Shown here piece by piece: positions 39,263 to 44,645 of a DNA stretch of 44,645 nt. The notes under the pieces were generated by a model, which was given only the letters and a program-made list of their open reading frames with translations, searched no databases and was not told where the DNA came from. Position numbers and translations under genes: made by a program. This stretch comes from a virus. The stretch covers positions 1-44,645 of the IMG/VR virus record IMGVR_UViG_3300049830_000036. One strand, written 5' to 3'. Within the stretch, counting starts at the first letter, position 1; every line of letters starts with the position of its first letter.

Positions 39263-41353
39263 ATGACCGCAGCTACTCCATTCATTCTCCCTAAAAAAGT
39301 GCAAGAAGGTATTATCCAATACAATCGTGCATGTTACTCTCTATTGAATACTCAGTGGAATATACGCTTGCAGATGCAGCAGGTGGATCTAGCATACATG
39401 AGAGAGAATGACTTTACTACTGTTAATAGGCGCGCTCAGATTGCTAACCAATATGGAGACTCCACCAAACTCCGTAATGTAACTATCCCTATCGTACTTC
39501 CACAAGTAGAGAACTTCACTGCTCACATGTGCAGTGTATTTCTATCAGGTAATCCTATATTCGATGTAGTAGCATCCCCAGAGTACGAAGATGCTGCTAT
39601 CCAGATGTCTACTATTCTTGAGAACAATCAAATCCGAGGTGGTTGGACTAGAGAGATAGAACTGTTCTTCCGCGACTCTGCGAAGTATAATATCTCATTC
39701 CTAGAAGCTTCCTGGGCTAGAGAGATTACAGCAGTTCTGGAGACTGATCTATCCTTCTCCGCTTCCCAAGGTAAACCTAAAGAAGTAGTGTGGGAAGGTA
39801 ATCGTATCAAACGCTGGGATCCTTACAACTCCTTCTGGGATACTCGTGTATCTCCTGTAGATCTTCCCAAGAAAGGTGAGTTCGCAGGTACAGTAGAGCT
39901 AATGGGCCGGGTGCAACTGAAACAATTCATTGCCACTCTCCCAGACAAACTTACAGAGAATCTCACTGAGGCATTTGAATCCGGAATTGGCTTTGTCTCA
40001 GGTGCGAATATTGGTATTGGTGGAGCTGAATCCTATTTTGTTCCTCAGATCAATCCTAATGCGATTCTTAATTACAATCCTCAGTGGGGAACTGATTGGA
40101 TGATGTGGGCACAGGCTTCTGGAACTGTGCCAAAAATCAATTATAAAAATATGTACACAGTTACTACAATCTATGGTCGCATCCTTCCTGCCGATTTCGG
40201 TATGCGAGTTCCTTCACCTAACACTCCTCAGGTATGGAAGTTTATCATTATTAATAACCAGGTCCTTATCTACGCAGAGCGCCAGACTAATGCACATGGA
40301 ATGATTCCAATACTAGTAGGCTCTCCTATGGAAGATGGTCTCGCATACCAGACTAAATCATTTGCAAATAATGTGCGCACGCAACAAGAAATCGCATCTG
40401 CACTTTGGACTTCTATTATCCAATCTCGTAGGAGAGCTATCAGTGACAGAAAACTCTTTGACCCTTCTAAGGTTCGCGAAGTGGATATCAACTCTGATAA
40501 TCCTAGTGCCGCTATTCCTGTTCGTCCTGCTGCTTATGGTAAACCATTAGATCAGGCAGTCTACGCATTCCCTTACCGTGATGATCAAGCTGGTATCATC
40601 TTTCAGGAGTCTGATCGCTTAGAAGGTATGGCAGATAAGACTTCTGGATTCAATCGCGCCCAGCAAGGTCTGTTCACGAAGGGTAATAGGACTAAGCAGG
40701 AGTTTGATACTATCACAGCTCATGCTGATGCAAGACCTCAGATGACTGCACTGAAAATGGAAGTGCAGGTATTTGCACCACTGAAGGAGATACTGAAGTT
40801 AGATGTACTTCAGTATCAGGGTGGAGGGATTAGTCTATTCAGTCCTAGCAAGTCGAGAGGAGTTAAGATTGATCCAGTAGCACTCCGGAAAGCTGTATTT
40901 ACATTCAAGGTGAGCGATGGTCTCATTCCTACAGAGAAAGAGATTGATGGAGATGCATTCGCTACTGCTCTACAAGCAATCGCATCTCAACCTTCCTTAG
41001 GTGCAGGATACAACATCACTCCTATGTTTTCCTATCTTATGAAAACTCAAGGAGCTAAACTCTCTACCTTTGAAAAGTCTCCTGAGCAAATAGCATTTGA
41101 ACAAGCAAATGGAGCATATCAGCAAACTCTTAGACTCATTGGTGAACTAGCATTGAAACAAGGTATTGATCCTAGTAAGATTCAGTGGCCACCAGCTCCT
41201 ACACCAGAACAGTATAAGTATGATCCTAGTAAGCCGATTATTCCTGATACTTCCACAGGTACATCTCTCCTAGCAGCTGCACTATCTCCACCCACAGCAG
41301 CAGCACAAACCTCAGAAGTACCATCAAATGCAGGAGAAGGTAATGTCACATAG
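39263..41353 (+). CDS. Portal protein
   Basis: A 696-residue protein directly after the large terminase, the standard portal position. An N-terminal helical region with 'YSLLNTQWNIRLQMQQVDLA', a central wing/stem region with 'RAISDRKLFDPSKV', and the segment 'DKTSGFNRAQQGLFTKGNRT' match podovirus portals. The C-terminal 60 residues are Pro/Thr/Ser/Ala-rich, as in portals with flexible tails. It forms the dodecameric entry ring of the head. Confidence 0.85.
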   Translation: MTAATPFILPKKVQEGIIQYNRACYSLLNTQWNIRLQMQQVDLAYMRENDFTTVNRRAQIANQYGDSTKLRNVTIPIVLPQVENFTAHMCSVFLSGNPIFDVVASPEYEDAAIQMSTILENNQIRGGWTREIELFFRDSAKYNISFLEASWAREITAVLETDLSFSASQGKPKEVVWEGNRIKRWDPYNSFWDTRVSPVDLPKKGEFAGTVELMGRVQLKQFIATLPDKLTENLTEAFESGIGFVSGANIGIGGAESYFVPQINPNAILNYNPQWGTDWMMWAQASGTVPKINYKNMYTVTTIYGRILPADFGMRVPSPNTPQVWKFIIINNQVLIYAERQTNAHGMIPILVGSPMEDGLAYQTKSFANNVRTQQEIASALWTSIIQSRRRAISDRKLFDPSKVREVDINSDNPSAAIPVRPAAYGKPLDQAVYAFPYRDDQAGIIFQESDRLEGMADKTSGFNRAQQGLFTKGNRTKQEFDTITAHADARPQMTALKMEVQVFAPLKEILKLDVLQYQGGGISLFSPSKSRGVKIDPVALRKAVFTFKVSDGLIPTEKEIDGDAFATALQAIASQPSLGAGYNITPMFSYLMKTQGAKLSTFEKSPEQIAFEQANGAYQQTLRLIGELALKQGIDPSKIQWPPAPTPEQYKYDPSKPIIPDTSTGTSLLAAALSPPTAAAQTSEVPSNAGEGNVT

Positions 41354-41636
41354 AGTAGATACCTCATTCACTCGCTATGTATTCACTCCTGAGGAGGAGA
41401 TGAATGCTTGCCTATTCAATGATCTTCAACTTCAATGGTTACAGAATGAACTAGCTCTGTCTGCTGAGACTAAACTCGCTCTGGAAGTAGATTCAACCAA
41501 TGTAACTAAGTTCATACAAGATGAAGCATTCAATGCAGGTAAGATTCAATTCATCCAATACGCATTACAGTGTCACGAAGATTCAGTTGCTAAACTGAAA
41601 GTAATCCAAGCAGCACAACAATCCCAACCGCAGTAG
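41343..41636 (+). CDS. Small head-region protein
   Basis: A 97-residue helical protein starting at ATG 41343, with an AGGAGAAGG site inside the end of the portal gene (11-base overlap). It contains aromatic and Gln-rich helices (NDLQLQWLQNELALSAETKL). Similar small frames after the portal are common in phages of this layout; the function is not known, possibly assembly. Confidence 0.7.
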   Translation: MSHRVDTSFTRYVFTPEEEMNACLFNDLQLQWLQNELALSAETKLALEVDSTNVTKFIQDEAFNAGKIQFIQYALQCHEDSVAKLKVIQAAQQSQPQ

Positions 41637-41675
41637 TAACACAACCTAACCATCAAACCACAGGAGTAATAAATC

Positions 41676-42473
41676 ATGGCCGGCGTAGCTGATCTCTTTA
41701 AAAACTTTGCAAACGTAGTAGTAGGTAATAGTCCTCAGAATCCTGCACTTCCCGGATTACCTAATGGTACTCCCAATCCTGCGAATCCTCCTGCCTCTGT
41801 GGTAGCTAATCCAGGAGTTCCGAATCCAGGTAATGAACCGAATCCAAAACCAGGAGATTCTCCTCAACTATCTTCTGGGCCTAATGCCAATGCAGCCTCA
41901 GGTGCAACCCCTCTCGATCAGTTCAAGGAAATATGGCAAACTCCTGAGAATGCAGTAGATCCAAATGCCCCCATTACTTTTACAGCAGATCCTGCTAAAC
42001 TTCTGGCAGCTTCTAAGAACTTAGATTTCAAACAGTTCATTACTCCAGAAGTAACAGCTCGTATCGCTGCTGGCGGTGAAGATGCAGTAAAAGCAATGGC
42101 AGAAGCAATGAACATGGTAGCACAAGGCACGTATGCACAATCAGCCTCAGCTACTACAAAGATTGTAGAAAAAGCAATTCAATCCGCGCAAGAGAAATTC
42201 CTCGCACAAATCCCATCGCTGGTTAGAAATGGCACTGTCTCAGAGAGTTTACGGACAGAGAATGCTAAGTTTAACCATCCCGCCGTAGCACCAGTCATCA
42301 AGAATCTAGAAAAACAGATGGCTATCAAATTCCCCAACTCCTCAGCTTCAGATCTAACTAAGATGGCACAGGACTATTTCACTGCCCTAGCCTCTGAGTT
42401 CACACCACCTCCACAGAAAGATCCTAATGCACGAGATGATAAATCTCAGGATTTTTCTCAGTATTTCCAGTAA
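41676..42473 (+). CDS. Putative scaffolding protein
   Basis: A 265-residue protein with a Pro/Asn/Gly-rich N-terminal region (residues 20-75, repeated NPxNP-like segments) and then a helical part, ending in a charged tail (KDPNARDDKSQDFSQYF). Low complexity plus helical C-terminus, between portal and major capsid genes, is typical of scaffolds. It has a GGAG site before the ATG. No protease motif was noticed. Confidence 0.7.
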   Translation: MAGVADLFKNFANVVVGNSPQNPALPGLPNGTPNPANPPASVVANPGVPNPGNEPNPKPGDSPQLSSGPNANAASGATPLDQFKEIWQTPENAVDPNAPITFTADPAKLLAASKNLDFKQFITPEVTARIAAGGEDAVKAMAEAMNMVAQGTYAQSASATTKIVEKAIQSAQEKFLAQIPSLVRNGTVSESLRTENAKFNHPAVAPVIKNLEKQMAIKFPNSSASDLTKMAQDYFTALASEFTPPPQKDPNARDDKSQDFSQYFQ

Positions 42474-42515
42474 CATTTTCGTACTATCCATTTAAATCTT
42501 TTAAGGAATTAAACT

Positions 42516-43169
42516 ATGTCTCTCTTGAAACCTGTAGTATATGATGCTGGTATGCAACGTCAAGTTGCTCCTGGCGATGCAGTAGGAGCAGGTGAAGCTA
42601 TTGACACCTCAATGGTTACTGTAGGTGCAATGACTATCCTTGCTGCTAATATCCTTGCTGGTATTATCCAACGTGGTGGTGCACAAGGTGGTGGTTTTGT
42701 TGACACTACTGATACTTCCACTAATTTGCTCGCTGGTATGGCGCAAGGTGCAGGTATTCAGAATGGTACTTCCTTCCGCTTTATTATCTCTAACCTTGCT
42801 GCCACTGGCCAGACTGAGACTATTGCTGGCGGCACTGGAGTTACTGCTTCTGGTATCCTCACTATCGCCACTGGTTCATGGGCTGAATTCCTGCTCACAG
42901 TAGTGAATGGTACTGCTGGTTCTATCCAGACCGCAGCTACAGTGAACGGTTCCGCAGTGATTACTGGTATGACTCAGGCAGCTACCAATGCAATTGCTCC
43001 TGGTATGCTTGTTACTGGTACTGGTATCCCAGCTGCTGCTACTATTCTCTCAGTGCAAGCCGGAGTTGGTTTCACTCTCTCCGCCAATGCTACTGCCACC
43101 AACAACCCAGTTGCTCTGACCTTCTTGCCTACTATGACACTGAAACGTGTCCGTGGTGGTACGAACTAA
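42516..43169 (+). CDS. Putative head decoration protein
   Basis: A 217-residue Ala/Gly/Thr-rich beta protein between scaffold and major capsid. The middle contains 'GGTGVTASGILTIATGSWAEF' and 'TGMTQAATNAIAPGMLVTGTGIP', which look like Ig-like or beta-roll decoration domains on phage heads. The N-terminal segment (LLKPVVYDAGMQRQVAPGDAVGAGEAID) resembles that of phage head decoration proteins. Function is inferred. Confidence 0.65.
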   Translation: MSLLKPVVYDAGMQRQVAPGDAVGAGEAIDTSMVTVGAMTILAANILAGIIQRGGAQGGGFVDTTDTSTNLLAGMAQGAGIQNGTSFRFIISNLAATGQTETIAGGTGVTASGILTIATGSWAEFLLTVVNGTAGSIQTAATVNGSAVITGMTQAATNAIAPGMLVTGTGIPAAATILSVQAGVGFTLSANATATNNPVALTFLPTMTLKRVRGGTN

Positions 43170-43218
43170 GCCCACCTACTTTCACTAATCTTACTAACTC
43201 TCTAAAGGACTCGCTAAC

Positions 43219-44439
43219 ATGACTGTAGGTATCTTTAACACCTCCTTGATTACTCAGGATCTCGCACGAAAATCATTCGCTGCGATGTTCACGCGGCTGT
43301 TTCCTAATGGTACAGCTCCTCTCTTCGGTCTCACTAGTATGCTTAAAACTGAGACTGCTCTGCAATATGAACATGGTTTCTTTACTAAAACCATGCTCTT
43401 CCCACAGATGACTTTCTCAGCAGCAGGTCAGACTAATGCTGATATTACCTTCACAGTTCTCTCAACAGTGAACCTGCTTCCTGGGCAACTGCACAGGGTG
43501 AATCTGACTGGTGAGATCTTCATCATTAACTCTGTAGTGTCTCTCACTCAGATCACTGTAACTCGTGCAGTAGGCCAGATCTCTGCACAAGCAGTTACTG
43601 CATCTGATCTTGCTTACCAAGTTGGTAATGCATATGAAGAGAGTTCACTGCGTCCTCAAGCTCTCAGCATCAATCCTGTTCGTATCACTAACTTTACTCA
43701 GATCTTCCGTAACACTTGGGCAATCTCTGATTCCTTCCGTGCTACGCAGATGCTGGTGGGTGATACTAATATTGCTGAGAATCGCCAGGATTGTGCAGCT
43801 TTCCACGCAGCTGATATTGAGAAGATGCTGTTCTGGGGCCAGAAGTTCCAAGGTACTCGGAATGGTCAGCCTTTCCGTACTGCTGATGGACTGCTCTCCA
43901 TTGTAGGTAATCTCGCCTACTATCCTGCTTCCTATGCAGCTGCTAACTCCTTCACTGCTGGTGGCACTACGAACTACACTCAGCTGGAAGGTTTCCTTGA
44001 TCCGGTATTTAATCAAACTACCGATCCTAAGGTAGCTAATGAGAGGGTATTGTTTGTAGGTGGTACTGCTCACAGGGTAATTAATAACATTGGTCGCTTG
44101 AATGGTCAGTACTTCATTGCTGATGGACAGACGAGTTGGGGTCTGCAATTCGGTACTTTCAAAACCACTCGTGGTACCTTCCGTGTCATTGAGCATCCTC
44201 TGTTCAATACCAATGTGAACTGGGCTAAGATGGCAGTTGCAGTTGATATGTCCACTTTCTCTCTCGCTTACTTGGGAGATCGGAAGACTCAGAACAAAGA
44301 ATTTAATATGGACAATGATGCTGTAGATAATGGTGTGGATGCAGTAGGAGGTACGTTGACTACTGAGTGCACCGTGGAGGTTAAGAATCCTCCGGCCAAC
44401 AGCGTTATCTTCGGTCTCACTGCTGCTGCTGTAGGTTAA
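43219..44439 (+). CDS. Major capsid protein (SU10/DUF5309 type)
   Basis: A 406-residue protein. The region around residues 170-215 (AISDSFRATQML, NRQDCAAFHAADIEKMLFWG, QKFQGTRNGQPFRTADGLLS) and the segment near 290-325 (FKTTRGTFRVIEHPLFN) match the DUF5309/SU10-type HK97-fold capsid proteins as I remember them. Length is normal for that family. It is followed by a strong hairpin terminator, which fits a high, separately limited transcript level. Confidence 0.85.
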   Translation: MTVGIFNTSLITQDLARKSFAAMFTRLFPNGTAPLFGLTSMLKTETALQYEHGFFTKTMLFPQMTFSAAGQTNADITFTVLSTVNLLPGQLHRVNLTGEIFIINSVVSLTQITVTRAVGQISAQAVTASDLAYQVGNAYEESSLRPQALSINPVRITNFTQIFRNTWAISDSFRATQMLVGDTNIAENRQDCAAFHAADIEKMLFWGQKFQGTRNGQPFRTADGLLSIVGNLAYYPASYAAANSFTAGGTTNYTQLEGFLDPVFNQTTDPKVANERVLFVGGTAHRVINNIGRLNGQYFIADGQTSWGLQFGTFKTTRGTFRVIEHPLFNTNVNWAKMAVAVDMSTFSLAYLGDRKTQNKEFNMDNDAVDNGVDAVGGTLTTECTVEVKNPPANSVIFGLTAAAVG

Positions 44440-44461
44440 TAGTTTCTTTGTTGTCTCCTTC

Positions 44462-44505
44462 ACCCTGCTACCTTCTTTCATCGGATCAGGTAGCAGGGTA
44501 TTTTT
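44462..44505 (+). terminator. Intrinsic terminator behind the major capsid gene
   Basis: An 11-bp perfect stem ACCCTGCTACC (44462-44472) with GGTAGCAGGGT (44489-44499), loop of 16, then ATTTTT. It sits between the capsid gene and the next structural gene (44532, equal to 14 in this window), so it probably works as an attenuator giving more capsid than tail message. Confidence 0.85.
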
Positions 44506-44518
44506 ACTCTCCCTTCTA

Positions 44519-44645
44519 GGAATATAAAACCATGTCAGATACTCCAGTAGTTCCCCGTCGCTTTAATATGTATAAGTCTCACATCCGTTCTACTCAATTC
44601 ATCTTTGGTAACCAACCTGACTTTGATCCAGTACGTAATCCTATT
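44519..44645. repeat. 127-bp terminal repeat, copy 2
   Basis: Identical to bases 1-127. See the first copy. The genome unit is therefore 44,518 bp. Confidence 0.95.
44532..44645 (+). CDS. Partial duplicate of the first gene (5' end)
   Basis: The first 38 codons of the gene at 14-565, cut by the window end. It is not a second gene; it reflects the circular overlap. Confidence 0.95.
   Translation, partial: MSDTPVVPRRFNMYKSHIRSTQFIFGNQPDFDPVRNPI

Noticed and set aside
43645-44481. 278-codon antisense frame over the major capsid gene
   Set aside because: It lies fully opposite a well-supported gene, has a Ser/Ile/Thr-rich composition typical of shadow frames and no ribosome site.

Overview
The window is the complete, circularly permuted genome of a tailed phage with podovirus-type gene content. 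Bases 44519-44645 repeat bases 1-127 exactly, so the unit is 44,518 bp and the second copy is an assembly overlap or a short terminal redundancy. The main evidence is a large terminase with ATPase and nuclease motifs, a portal, a scaffold-like protein and an SU10-type (DUF5309-like) major capsid protein. There is no tape measure, sheath or major tail tube protein. A head-completion protein, a beta-propeller tail protein and three large internal-virion-type proteins fit a short-tailed particle. No integrase, CI-like repressor, phage RNA polymerase, tRNA or CRISPR array was seen, so a strictly lytic life is likely. Sec signal peptides, an M15 endolysin, a holin and a small lipoprotein fit a Gram-negative host; the genus cannot be told from sequence alone.

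Layout. (1) Right arm, plus strand: 36854-44439 continuing through the circle join to 17778. It carries terminase, portal, scaffold, head proteins and major capsid, then a terminator, head completion and a cluster of fibre-like genes including a collagen-like one. The tail propeller, the internal virion proteins (one of 1800 residues with a zinc-metallopeptidase motif), two Sec-exported phage-fibre-like proteins, the endolysin and the holin follow. (2) A bidirectional terminator at 17799-17828 separates the arms. (3) Left arm, minus strand: 36299 down to 17850. It carries the early and replication genes: family A DNA polymerase, DUF3987-type primase/helicase-like ATPase, dNMP kinase, a putative ssDNA-binding protein, a Sak4-like RecA-fold ATPase, a RecB/Cas4-type nuclease and a RecD2/Dda-like helicase. 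Many tiny genes are coupled by ATGA overlaps, including four shorter than 60 codons. (4) Between the arms, 36300-36853 is a non-coding divergent control region with iteron-like repeats and a leftward promoter. A second non-coding block, 34813-35389, holds a roughly 100 bp long inverted repeat and is a candidate replication origin or structured RNA.

Most interesting items: a Sec-exported protein sharing a 62-residue module with the phage's own fibre protein; a probable overprinted gene inside a zinc-ribbon gene (22822-23097); the long inverted repeat at 34868-35190; a promoter whose spacer and start region carry an 11 bp inverted repeat, driving an Imm5-like alanine-rich protein; a GC-rich Lar-like gene that looks recently acquired; and an EF-hand-like loop in the endolysin.
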